A stretch of DNA of 64,000 nt from Mucilaginibacter aurantiaciroseus. Its GTDB lineage: Bacteria > Bacteroidota > Bacteroidia > Sphingobacteriales > Sphingobacteriaceae. Under the pieces are notes generated by a model. That model saw only the letters and a list, made by a program, of their open reading frames with translations. It was not told where the DNA came from and did no database searches. The stretch covers positions 1,054,001 to 1,118,000 of the forward strand of contig NZ_JAMXOF010000001.1 in NCBI RefSeq assembly GCF_024055595.1, given 5' to 3'. Below are positions 33,154 to 41,565 of this stretch, piece after piece (within the stretch, counting starts at the first letter, position 1; every line of letters starts with the position of its first letter). The translations under genes were made by a program, and so were the position numbers.

Positions 33154-34413
33154 TTAGGCGTGTTCTATAGCATGTTTTAAAGCCGCATTGTGCTTGTATC
33201 TAAAAACAAAAGGGAAGATCACCGCAACAACCAATGCATATGCAGCAAAGGTTAGCCAGATGCCGTGCCAGTCTTTAGTTTGATCGGCATGGGTAAAAAA
33301 CTTATCTATAAGGTAGCCGCTGGCAAAGCTTCCAAACAAAGCACCGAAACCGTTTACCATCATCATAAACAAACCCTGCGCGCTGCCGCGAATCTCCGGT
33401 GTGGTTTGAGTTTCCACAAATAACGAACCAGAGATGTTAAAGAAATCGAACGCCATACCGTAAACGATACATGACAATACAATCATCCAAAGCCCGTTGG
33501 CCGGATCACCAAAGGCAAAAAGGCCAAAACGTAATACCCATGCCAGCATACTGAAAAGCATTACATACTTAATGCCGAACTTACGCAGAAAGAATGGTAT
33601 GGCCAGGATAAACAGCGTTTCGGAGATTTGTGAGATGGACATGATAATTGCCGGATATTTTACCGGAACCAGGTCTTTATAACCCGGAAACTTTGCAAAG
33701 TCGTGTATGTAGGTATCACCGTATGCATTGGTAAGCTGTAATGCTGCCCCTAATAATAATGAGAAGGCAAAGAATATAGCAAATCTTGGGGTTTTAAATA
33801 GAGCGAATGCATTTAAGCCCAACAGATTGGCGAATGATTTATTGCCCGTACGCACTGCAAACGGCCTGCATTTAGGTAGGGTAAACGCATATATGCCCAA
33901 GCATAATGACACAGCAGAAGCGATGTAAAACTGGTTGGATGAAGTTTCGTTATGGGTTAAGCTAACCGTCCATAAGGCTACAATGAAGCCTATTGTACCC
34001 CAAATACGAATTGGCGGGTACTCTTTAACAATATCTATGTTGTTGTTTTTTAATGCGGAGTACGCTACCGTAATGGATAAGGATAGGGTAGGCATGTAGA
34101 ACATCATGTTTAACAGTATCACCCAAAAGAATGTATTTGGGTCTTGTACCAAAGGCAGGCAAAATAAAGTTGCCGCGCCTAAAATGTGCATAATACCATA
34201 CAATTTTTCGGCATTTATAAATCTGTCTGATATGATACCGGTAATTGCGGGCATAAAAATGGAAGCGATACCCATTGTAGAGAAAATGGCGCCAAACTGC
34301 GCTCCCGACCATTGTTTGTTTTGAAACCAGTATGCCCCAATGGTGAGCAGCCACGCCCCCCATATAAAAAATTGCATAAAATTCATCAGTATTAAGCGAA
34401 ACTTAATATTCAT
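33154..34413 (-). CDS. MFS transporter, nucleoside:H+ symporter family
   Basis: 419 residues, about 12 membrane helices, no signal peptide. Similar to NupG/XapB-type nucleoside permeases: N-terminal MNFMQFFIWGAWLLTIGAYW, YPPIRIWGTIGFIVALW in the middle, and FFNISGSLFVETQTTPEIRGSAQGLFMMMVNGFGA in the C-terminal half. It imports a nucleoside or similar compound with protons. It stands alone, with no salvage genes next to it. Confidence 0.88.
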   Translation of the reverse strand: MNIKFRLILMNFMQFFIWGAWLLTIGAYWFQNKQWSGAQFGAIFSTMGIASIFMPAITGIISDRFINAEKLYGIMHILGAATLFCLPLVQDPNTFFWVILLNMMFYMPTLSLSITVAYSALKNNNIDIVKEYPPIRIWGTIGFIVALWTVSLTHNETSSNQFYIASAVSLCLGIYAFTLPKCRPFAVRTGNKSFANLLGLNAFALFKTPRFAIFFAFSLLLGAALQLTNAYGDTYIHDFAKFPGYKDLVPVKYPAIIMSISQISETLFILAIPFFLRKFGIKYVMLFSMLAWVLRFGLFAFGDPANGLWMIVLSCIVYGMAFDFFNISGSLFVETQTTPEIRGSAQGLFMMMVNGFGALFGSFASGYLIDKFFTHADQTKDWHGIWLTFAAYALVVAVIFPFVFRYKHNAALKHAIEHA

Positions 34414-34541
34414 ACAGCACTGGTTTAAATAATTAATAGTTAAAAAAATAAAGGCTGAAAATAATGAAATAAAGCGATATGAGAAAGGCTTAAAAGCGAG
34501 TGTAAACCGCCATTAAATCACAAAAAAACGCCCGTGAAAGT

Positions 34542-34579
34542 AAAAGAGGAAGCTACCTTACAGATGACTTCCTCTTTTT
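34542..34579 (-). terminator. Terminator after the bifunctional nuclease gene
   Basis: AAAAGAGGAAG (34542-34552) pairs with CTTCCTCTTTTT (34568-34579). On the minus strand it lies directly after the stop codon at 34583. Confidence 0.75.
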
Positions 34580-34582
34580 GCT

Positions 34583-35194
34583 TTATGAAGATTTTCTCTT
34601 CGTCAATTCGTCCCTGATTTTGGCGGCCTTTTCATAAGCCTCTTCGGACAGCGCCTGTTGCAGCATATTTTTTAGTTCGTCCTCGCTCAAAGTCGTATAT
34701 GCCCCGGCGGCAGATGTACGCGTTTTTTCTTCAGGCGTTTCGCTAATGTTTTCCAGGTATACAAAGTCATTACCTTCTATCACTATACCAGCTGTAGACA
34801 GGATAAACTCGTAGGTATAAATAGGGCATTCAAACCTTACCGATACCGCTATGGCATCAGAAGTACGGGCATCTATCTCCACCGTCTTTTTACCGTCGAA
34901 GCAGATCAGTTTGGAATAGAAGATCCCATCAATCAGGTTATAAATAATAATCTCCTGCACGGTAATATTAAAAGCCTGGCCTAAGCTCTTGAACAGGTCA
35001 TGAGTTAGGGGGCGGCTTGGTGTCATCTTCTCTATCTCGATAGCTATGGCCTGCGCCTCGAAGCTGCCTATAATGATAGGTAACCTGCGGCGGCCGCTAA
35101 TTTCACCTAACACCAATGCGTATGCGCCCGACTGGGTTTGGCTGTAGGAAAGGCCTACAATATCCAGCTTAATTTTTTTTATGTCGTTACCCAT
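34583..35194 (-). CDS. Bifunctional nuclease family protein with UVR motif
   Basis: 203 residues. N-terminal BFN (DUF151) domain: ALVLGEISGRRRLPIIIGSFEAQAIAIEIE and RTSDAIAVSVRFECPIYT. C-terminal UvrB/UvrC-like motif: LKNMLQQALSEEAYEKAAKIRDEL. A GTG one codon upstream (35195-35197) is an alternative start; the ATG is preferred. Family members have been described as DNase/RNase, but the cellular role is poorly known. It follows etfA by 24 bp on the same strand. Confidence 0.9.
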   Translation of the reverse strand: MGNDIKKIKLDIVGLSYSQTQSGAYALVLGEISGRRRLPIIIGSFEAQAIAIEIEKMTPSRPLTHDLFKSLGQAFNITVQEIIIYNLIDGIFYSKLICFDGKKTVEIDARTSDAIAVSVRFECPIYTYEFILSTAGIVIEGNDFVYLENISETPEEKTRTSAAGAYTTLSEDELKNMLQQALSEEAYEKAAKIRDELTKRKSS

Positions 35195-35218
35195 CACAGC
35201 GATATCTTATCTTATTTT

Positions 35219-36196
35219 TTAAGCTGATGCTTTATACTCTTTAACAGCAGCAATTAATTTTGGCAATACTTCAAACGCGTCGCCAACTATGCCATAATCA
35301 GCTACCTTAAAAAACGGCGCTTCGGCATCTTTGTTTATTACTACAATAACTTTTGAAGAACTAACCCCGGCAAGGTGCTGAATAGCGCCCGAAATGCCTA
35401 TCGCAATATACAAATTTGGACTGACAGCTATGCCGGTTTGCCCAACGTGTTCGCTATGGGGCCTCCAACCCGAGTCTGACACCGGTTTTGAACAGGCAGT
35501 TGCCGCCCCCAACAGATTAGCAAGTTCTTCTATCATTCCCCAGTTTTCGGGGCCTTTCATACCACGGCCGGCAGATACCACGATCTCTGCATCAGGTAAC
35601 GATACCTTGTCGGTAGAGCGTACAATATCTTTGATCATCTCTTTAAAATCAGATGCTTTGGCTTCCACGATAAAGTCTTCAACCGGGGCAGCAGATCCGC
35701 CTTTAACAATTTTATAAGAATTTGGTGTTAGGGCGATAACTTTATTGGCAGAAGTTAACTCAACCACAGCAAAAGCTTTACCCGAAAAGGCGTTTTTTTT
35801 AACCGTGAATTTGCCACCATCCTGTACAGGTAAAGCAACAGCGCCATCGGCAACACCGGCTTGCAGCTTAACACCCAAACGGGGGGCAAGGCCACGACCG
35901 CTGAACGAGTTTGACAATACTACAATATCTGCACCGTTGGCTTTAGCAGCTTCGGCTATAATTGATGCGTAGGCCTGGTTTACAAAGTTCTTAAGTTTAT
36001 CGTTGCTTACGTTTAAAACCTTTTCGGCACCGTAGTTACCTAAAGCGGCTAATTCATCATCAGCAACATCGCCGATTGATATGGCAACAAGGTTGGCGTT
36101 ATTTTGAGCGGCTATTGCCTTAGCGTATGATATAGCCTCAAAAGTTGATTTTTTGAATTTGCCCGCCGCGTTTTCCGCATATATTAAAACTGACAT
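35219..36196 (-). CDS. etfA: Electron transfer flavoprotein alpha subunit
   Basis: 325 residues. Binds FAD and passes electrons from acyl-CoA dehydrogenases to ETF:quinone oxidoreductase. The N-terminal domain (SVLIYAENAAGKFKKSTFEAI) and the C-terminal FAD domain are clear: VVSAGRGMKGPENWG, SDSGWRPHSEHVGQTG, LYIAIGISGAIQHLAG. It follows etfB by 27 bp on the minus strand. Confidence 0.97.
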   Translation of the reverse strand: MSVLIYAENAAGKFKKSTFEAISYAKAIAAQNNANLVAISIGDVADDELAALGNYGAEKVLNVSNDKLKNFVNQAYASIIAEAAKANGADIVVLSNSFSGRGLAPRLGVKLQAGVADGAVALPVQDGGKFTVKKNAFSGKAFAVVELTSANKVIALTPNSYKIVKGGSAAPVEDFIVEAKASDFKEMIKDIVRSTDKVSLPDAEIVVSAGRGMKGPENWGMIEELANLLGAATACSKPVSDSGWRPHSEHVGQTGIAVSPNLYIAIGISGAIQHLAGVSSSKVIVVINKDAEAPFFKVADYGIVGDAFEVLPKLIAAVKEYKASA

Positions 36197-36223
36197 AGTA
36201 GAATATTAATGTTAAAACTTTAA

Positions 36224-36964
36224 TTATATAACCCTTGCTTCGCTATGTAACAGATCTACCAGTTTGGCGGTATCATCTGCCGAAATCAAATTAACCTGGC
36301 CGCGTGAGGCAGGGGTTTCATAACTGATGATCTCTGATAATGTGTCTACCGCTACAGGCTCAACCACGGTTAATGGTTTGGTTCGGGCGCTCATGATACC
36401 ACGCATGTTGGGTATTTTAGGCTCAGCAACACCCTCGGCACAACCGGCTACGAAGGGAAAAGGGATAGAAATTACTTCTTTACCACCCTCGATCTCGCGT
36501 TCAACAGTTGCTTCGCTTTCGGTAGCATCCAATTTTTTGATGATGGATACTGATGGCAGATCCAATAACTCTCCAAGCATGCCGGCAACTTTAGAGCCGT
36601 TGTAGTCGATAGACTCGCGTCCGGTCAGGATCAGATCGAACGGATTTGCTTTAACATATTCAGCTATTTGATAAGCCACAAACCAGGCGTCATGTGCTTT
36701 GGCATTGATACGTACCGCATCAGTAGCACCAATAGCCAGTGCCTTGCGGATGGTAGCCTCGGTGTTAGCTTCGCCAACGTTGATAACGGTTACGCTGCCT
36801 TTGCCGCCATCGGTTAGTTCGATAGCACGTGCCAGCGCGATCTCGTCGTACGGGTTTAAAATGAATTGGACCCCATTTGTATTAAATTGGGTGTTATTAT
36901 CTGTAAAGGTTATTTTTGTAGTGGTATCCGGAACATTGCTGATACATACCAGTATTTTGCTCAT
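36224..36964 (-). CDS. etfB: Electron transfer flavoprotein beta subunit
   Basis: 246 residues. Partner of EtfA and binds AMP. Family features: ILNPYDEIALARAIEL near the N-terminus, DLILTGRESIDYNGSKVAGMLGELL, and IPNMRGIMSARTKPL in the recognition-loop region. First gene of the etfB-etfA-nuclease unit on the minus strand, divergent from the gene at 37040. Confidence 0.97.
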   Translation of the reverse strand: MSKILVCISNVPDTTTKITFTDNNTQFNTNGVQFILNPYDEIALARAIELTDGGKGSVTVINVGEANTEATIRKALAIGATDAVRINAKAHDAWFVAYQIAEYVKANPFDLILTGRESIDYNGSKVAGMLGELLDLPSVSIIKKLDATESEATVEREIEGGKEVISIPFPFVAGCAEGVAEPKIPNMRGIMSARTKPLTVVEPVAVDTLSEIISYETPASRGQVNLISADDTAKLVDLLHSEARVI

Positions 36965-37039
36965 TATAATTGATTTATATTTTACAGGTATTTGTAATTA
37001 GGACACTGCAAATTTAAGTTAAAAAAGAGAGAGTTTAAA

Positions 37040-37384
37040 ATGGATACAAGCAGATTAGATAAGCTATTAGCGTTTATACAGAACGAACCAGAGGACGAAT
37101 TTTTAAAATACGCGCTGGCTACTGAATACCTGCGCCTTAACGATACCGAAAAGGCACTGAGTTATTACGAAGACTTGGTTAATAACCACCCCGGCTATAC
37201 CGGTACTTACTACCACCTGGGCAAATTATACGAGGCCCTAAACCGCAAAAGCGACTCAATTACAATATACGAAAAAGGAATGGAAATAACAAAAGCCAAA
37301 CGCGATATGCACGCCTTTAGCGAACTGCAATCGGTTTATCGCTCTGCGAAGGGTTTTGAGGAAGATGATGATGACGAATATTAG
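37040..37384 (+). CDS. Small TPR protein
   Basis: 114 residues, acidic, cytosolic. Two to three tetratricopeptide repeats: EFLKYALATEYLRLNDTEKALSYYEDLV, then TGTYYHLGKLYEALNRKSDSITIYEKGMEI. Ends with the acidic tail EEDDDDEY. Probably a protein-protein adaptor; the partner is unknown. The gene is divergent from etfB and followed by a strong terminator. Confidence 0.85.
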   Translation: MDTSRLDKLLAFIQNEPEDEFLKYALATEYLRLNDTEKALSYYEDLVNNHPGYTGTYYHLGKLYEALNRKSDSITIYEKGMEITKAKRDMHAFSELQSVYRSAKGFEEDDDDEY

Positions 37385-37385
37385 G

Positions 37386-37499
37386 AGAGGGCCAAGAAAT
37401 TAAGAATCAAGAGCCAAGAAAAAAGAACACTAAAAGTAAAGCCCGTTTAATAGTTAAACGGGCTTTTTTGTCTTGATTCTTATGTCTTGATTTCTTTTT
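37386..37499. terminator. Nested terminator with AAGAATCAAGA arms
   Basis: Inner stem AAAGCCCGTTTAA (37438-37450) / TTAAACGGGCTTT (37454-37466) with a 3-base loop and T6. Outer arms TAAGAATCAAGA (37401-37412) and TCTTGATTCTTA (37471-37482) are perfect complements. A further AAGAAAT/ATTTCTT pair lies outside. It sits between convergent genes and can work in both directions. Confidence 0.88.
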
Positions 37500-37502
37500 T
37501 CT

Positions 37503-39071
37503 TTAAAACGGCGGTTCATCATCAATATCATCCATTCTTGATGGGCGTATGATAAAGTTGCTCGGTTTGCTGTCAAAATCTTGCGATGGACTAAGGCCTG
37601 CGAAAGCATTAGTAGCGCCCGGCGCACCGAAGCTATTCATGCCCTGATCAAGGTCTGTGAATTTCACATATTTACCAACGAATTTCAACCTGACTTTACC
37701 GGTTTCACCGTTACGGTGCTTGGCGATAATAATCTCACCAACGCCCTGGGTAGGGTTGTTGTCCTCATCTACATCCAGTCCGTAGTATTCGGGGCGATAA
37801 AGGAACAGTACCATATCCGCATCCTGCTCAATAGATCCCGACTCACGTAAATCTGATAGCATTGGCCTTTTAGAACCACCCGGCCTGTTCTCAACTGCAC
37901 GACTTAGCTGCGACAGCGCAATAACCGGTACGTTCAATTCTTTAGCCACAGTTTTAAGCGCACGCGAGATACTACCAATCTCCTGCTCACGGTTACCGCC
38001 ACCACCTTTACCTTCAGCCTTGCCCTGCATTAGCTGCAAGTAGTCAATGATGATTAGCTGGATATCATGCTGTGATTTTAAACGACGGCATTTAGCGCGG
38101 AACTCAAATATATTTAGCGATGGGGTATCGTCGATAATTAACGGCGCAGCCTCTAAACGGCCAATTTTTGAGTGGATCTGTTGCCATTCCCATTCTTCTA
38201 AAGTACCCTTACGGATTTTCTCTTGCTCAATTTCGGTTTCGCCGGATATCAAACGATTAACCAATTGTACTGAAGACATCTCCAGCGAGAACACCACCAC
38301 CGGTTTATCAAAATCAACAGCGGCATTACGCGCGCAACTTAGTACAAACGCTGTTTTACCCATCGCGGGGCGGGCAGCTATAATTACCAGGTCGGATTTT
38401 TGCCAGCCCGAGGTCATACGGTCAAGATCTGTAAAGCCGGATGGCACACCCGTTAAACCGTCTTTTTTATCTTTCAGTGCCTCAATGTCTTTTAATGCTT
38501 CGTGCACCAGGTCGTCCATCTTACGCGAATCGCGGCGAAGGTTATTTTGGGCAATCTCGAAAAGGTTTTTCTCGGCCTTGTCAAGCATATCCAGCACGTC
38601 GCTGGTATCTTCATAAGCCGAATTTATAACATCTGTTGAGATGCGGATCAGCTCACGCTGAATATATTTTTGAATAATGATCCGCGAGTGATACTCAATA
38701 TTGGCAGCAGATGCTACACGGTTAGTTAATTCGGTAATATAATATGCGCCGCCTATCATTTCCAGTTCGCCTTGCTGGCGTAATTGCGCGGTTACGGTAA
38801 GGATGTCTACAGGCGATGTTTTCTCGAACAGTACGCTTATAGCGTTAAATATTTTCTGGTGCTTAATCTCGTAAAAAACTTCGGGCTTCAGCACATCTAT
38901 AACCGATGAAAGGGCGTCTTTTTCAAGCATCAGGGCGCCAAGTACGGCTTCTTCAAGGTCTAAAGCTTGCGGCTGTAGCTTGCCGTTACCAGCAAAAGAT
39001 TGCGGATTTGTGATCCTGCTTCTGCGGTCAGTATTCTGTTTATAATTAGGGGTATCGTTCTCAAAATTCAT
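37503..39071 (-). CDS. dnaB: Replicative DNA helicase
   Basis: 522 residues. Unwinds DNA at the replication fork. The N-terminal domain begins near PQALDLEEAVLGALMLEKDALSSVIDVL. The RecA-like domain has Walker A ARPAMGKTAF, then VVFSLEMSSVQLVNRL, Walker B LIIIDYLQLMQG, and DLRESGSIEQDADMVLFLYRPEYY. There is no intein. The ATG at 39071 is chosen because the longer frame starts with TTG at 39080. A TAnnTTTG-like -7 box (minus strand, 39078-39085) overlaps that TTG. Confidence 0.97.
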   Translation of the reverse strand: MNFENDTPNYKQNTDRRSRITNPQSFAGNGKLQPQALDLEEAVLGALMLEKDALSSVIDVLKPEVFYEIKHQKIFNAISVLFEKTSPVDILTVTAQLRQQGELEMIGGAYYITELTNRVASAANIEYHSRIIIQKYIQRELIRISTDVINSAYEDTSDVLDMLDKAEKNLFEIAQNNLRRDSRKMDDLVHEALKDIEALKDKKDGLTGVPSGFTDLDRMTSGWQKSDLVIIAARPAMGKTAFVLSCARNAAVDFDKPVVVFSLEMSSVQLVNRLISGETEIEQEKIRKGTLEEWEWQQIHSKIGRLEAAPLIIDDTPSLNIFEFRAKCRRLKSQHDIQLIIIDYLQLMQGKAEGKGGGGNREQEIGSISRALKTVAKELNVPVIALSQLSRAVENRPGGSKRPMLSDLRESGSIEQDADMVLFLYRPEYYGLDVDEDNNPTQGVGEIIIAKHRNGETGKVRLKFVGKYVKFTDLDQGMNSFGAPGATNAFAGLSPSQDFDSKPSNFIIRPSRMDDIDDEPPF

Positions 39072-39080
39072 GACATACAA

Positions 39081-39352
39081 AAATATATAAAAAATGTTCT
39101 TGCCTGTTTTTAATTAGTTAACAAATGAGTTTTCCACATAATGAAAACATTATCAGGGCTATAAATTTCGATGGTAGTAATTAACATCAAATGTGTATAA
39201 CGTGTTAATATCGTTGTAAGTATCTCATTTATATGGGTGTTGATAAATGTAAGCCTATGTTAGGCATTGTTAACACTGATGCTAATCCTTCTACTTAGAT
39301 AACCATAAAATGAGTTAATATCCCTATTTTTGGCAAAAATAATTTTATTAAA
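39081..39352. other. AT-rich spacer with DnaA-box-like 9-mers
   Basis: A 270-bp gap between divergent dnaB and rlmB. TTTTCCACA (39130-39138), TGTGTATAA (39192-39200) and TGTTGATAA (39238-39246) each differ by one base from TTATCCACA or its complement TGTGGATAA. Promoters for both genes should also lie here. Confidence 0.45.
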
Positions 39353-40123
39353 ATGGCATATAATTCTAAACCTCCACCACGCGAAGGCAATCAGATGGTT
39401 TTTGGTATAAGAGCAGTGATTGAAGCGATATTGGCAGGTAAAGAAATTGAGGCTTTATATACACAACGTGGTTTAAGCGGGAGCCTATTAACCGAGCTGC
39501 GCGATGTAACTACCGAATATAATATTACAGCCCAGCAAGTACCGGTAGAAAAACTGAACCGCATTACCATGAAAAACCACCAGGGTGTTATCGCGTTTAT
39601 TTCACCAATCATCTACCAGAAAATAGAAAACATTATTCCCGAAGTATTTGAAAGGGGCGAGGTGCCTTTAATATTGGTATTGGATAGTATTACAGATGTA
39701 CGCAATATGGGCGCCATAGCCCGTACCGCTGAGTGTGCTGGCGTACATGCTATTGTTATCCCGGGCAAAGGCTCGGCGCAGATCAACCCCGATGCGATAA
39801 AAACATCGGCAGGTGCATTGTACAAGATTCCGGTTTGTCGTCACGATAACTTCATGCAAACCGTTAAATTTTTACAGGAGTCGGGCTTACAGTTAGTTTG
39901 CTGTACCGAGAAAACCAACGACTATATTTATGCGCCGGACTATACCGCACCAACGGCAATTATCATGGGGTCTGAAGAAGACGGGATCCGCAACGATATC
40001 ATCCGCATCAGCGACCACCTGGCTAAGATCCCGATGTTTGGCGAAATAGAATCGCTAAACGTATCGGTATCAACAGGGGTGATATTATATGAGGCCATAA
40101 GGCAGCGCGAAGCGGGAAAATAG
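39353..40123 (+). CDS. rlmB: 23S rRNA (guanosine-2'-O-)-methyltransferase RlmB
   Basis: 256 residues, SpoU/TrmH family, trefoil-knot SAM-dependent methyltransferase. The N-terminal substrate-binding domain has MVFGIRAVIEAILAGKEIEALY. SpoU motifs: LVLDSITDVRNMGAIARTAE, IIMGSEEDGI and ESLNVSVSTGVILYE. RlmB methylates G2251 in the peptidyl-transferase P loop of 23S rRNA; a close paralogous specificity cannot be excluded. Divergent from dnaB. Confidence 0.9.
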   Translation: MAYNSKPPPREGNQMVFGIRAVIEAILAGKEIEALYTQRGLSGSLLTELRDVTTEYNITAQQVPVEKLNRITMKNHQGVIAFISPIIYQKIENIIPEVFERGEVPLILVLDSITDVRNMGAIARTAECAGVHAIVIPGKGSAQINPDAIKTSAGALYKIPVCRHDNFMQTVKFLQESGLQLVCCTEKTNDYIYAPDYTAPTAIIMGSEEDGIRNDIIRISDHLAKIPMFGEIESLNVSVSTGVILYEAIRQREAGK

Positions 40124-40235
40124 AAGCAAGAAATCAAGAATCAAGACTGAAATTACGCATTATTAAAAAGCCCGACTATTATGTAGCCGGGCTTATTTAT
40201 TGTCTGGATTCTTGGATCTTATTGTCTTAACATTC
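40124..40235. terminator. Nested terminator with AATCAAGA arms
   Basis: Inner stem AAGCCCG (40169-40175) / CGGGCTT (40188-40194). Outer arms AAATCAAGAATCAAGAC and GTCTGGATTCTTGGATCTT are near complements. Same design as the element at 37386, again between convergent genes. Confidence 0.8.
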
Positions 40236-40239
40236 TCCT

Positions 40240-41325
40240 CTAAATGTATTTCGTTCCAAACTTGCTCTTAACATCAGCAACTACTTGCTTGATGTTTTGC
40301 TCCTGGTCGCGTGGGCAAATCAGGAGGGAGTTGTTAGATTCCACCACGATGTAATCGTGCAGGCCTTGTAATATCACCAGCTTATCGCCTGGTACATTTA
40401 CCATACAGTTGCTGCTATCGTACATAATTACTTTTTCTGACGGGATAACCGCATTGCCTACATAATCCTTATCGGCAAGCTGGTAAATAGAAGCCCAGGT
40501 ACCCAGATCGCTCCAGCCAAATTCTGATGGGAGTACGTAAACGTTTGATGCTTTCTCCATAATGCCATAATCGATAGAGATATTGATACAGCGCTGGTAA
40601 ACCTTGTGTACAAATGCTTTCTCCTGATCGGTATTGTAAACCGAACGGGCTTCCGCAAAGATCTCATGCATTTCGGGCAAGTGACTGTCAAATGATGCAA
40701 CAATAGCCTTAGCCGACCATACAAAGATGCCGGCGTTCCACAGGAAGTCGCCGCTTTGGAGGAAGGTTTTGGCTATCTCAACGGTAGGCTTCTCTGTAAA
40801 GGTTTTTACCTTGTGGAAATCGTCGTTAAGCGTTTGATCAGTATATTGGATGTAACCATAACCGGTATCAGGTCTTGATGGCTTAATACCAAGAGTGATA
40901 AGGCAGTTATTTTCTGACGAGGTCTTTAAAGATTTTTCGATGGCAGCAACGAAAGCTGCCTCATCCAGTATCAGGTGATCTGATGGCGCTACAACGATGG
41001 CGGCATCAGGGTTCATGCTTTCTATCTTAAAACAACCGTAAGCCACACAAGGGGCGGTGTTACGCATCACAGGTTCTGTCAGGATCTGCTGATCGGCCAT
41101 GCCCGGTAATTGTTCTTTAACCAGGCTGGTATAATTCTCGTTGGTTACAACGTATATATTTTCGGGAGGGCACACTTTAAGAAAGCGGTCGTAGGTGTTT
41201 TGGATAAGTGTTTTGCCGGTTCCCAAAATATCTATAAATTGTTTTGGGTGCGATGCTCTGCTGATTGGCCAAAAACGACTGCCAATTCCGCCTGCCATAA
41301 TGATGGCGTAGTAATTTTTATTCAT
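40240..41325 (-). CDS. manC: Mannose-1-phosphate guanylyltransferase
   Basis: 361 residues. Makes GDP-mannose from GTP and mannose-1-phosphate for surface polysaccharides. Nucleotidyltransferase loop AGGIGSRFWPISR near the N-terminus, then HPKQFIDILG; VVAPSDHLI; FTEKP (sugar site); FLWNAGIFVWS; and SIDYGIMEKA. It is the short single-domain form without a fused isomerase. No other sugar-nucleotide genes are adjacent. Confidence 0.93.
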   Translation of the reverse strand: MNKNYYAIIMAGGIGSRFWPISRASHPKQFIDILGTGKTLIQNTYDRFLKVCPPENIYVVTNENYTSLVKEQLPGMADQQILTEPVMRNTAPCVAYGCFKIESMNPDAAIVVAPSDHLILDEAAFVAAIEKSLKTSSENNCLITLGIKPSRPDTGYGYIQYTDQTLNDDFHKVKTFTEKPTVEIAKTFLQSGDFLWNAGIFVWSAKAIVASFDSHLPEMHEIFAEARSVYNTDQEKAFVHKVYQRCINISIDYGIMEKASNVYVLPSEFGWSDLGTWASIYQLADKDYVGNAVIPSEKVIMYDSSNCMVNVPGDKLVILQGLHDYIVVESNNSLLICPRDQEQNIKQVVADVKSKFGTKYI

Positions 41326-41565
41326 TGTTTGTGTAATAGATTTTAATTTGGCAAATCCGTGCTAAATATGTGCATTAATTTGTAAATTTAGTATTAGGTA
41401 AAACTAAAATATTTCTATTGGGATTTTACCGTTTTAAAAAGGGATAAATAAGCAAATTGTTTTTAATCAAATAATCATTATGGTATAAAATTTTTAACAG
41501 AACTAACCGTTTATTTATAAATTTTTGTTATTTTGATCAATAATTTCCAAAAGTACAAGTAAATA

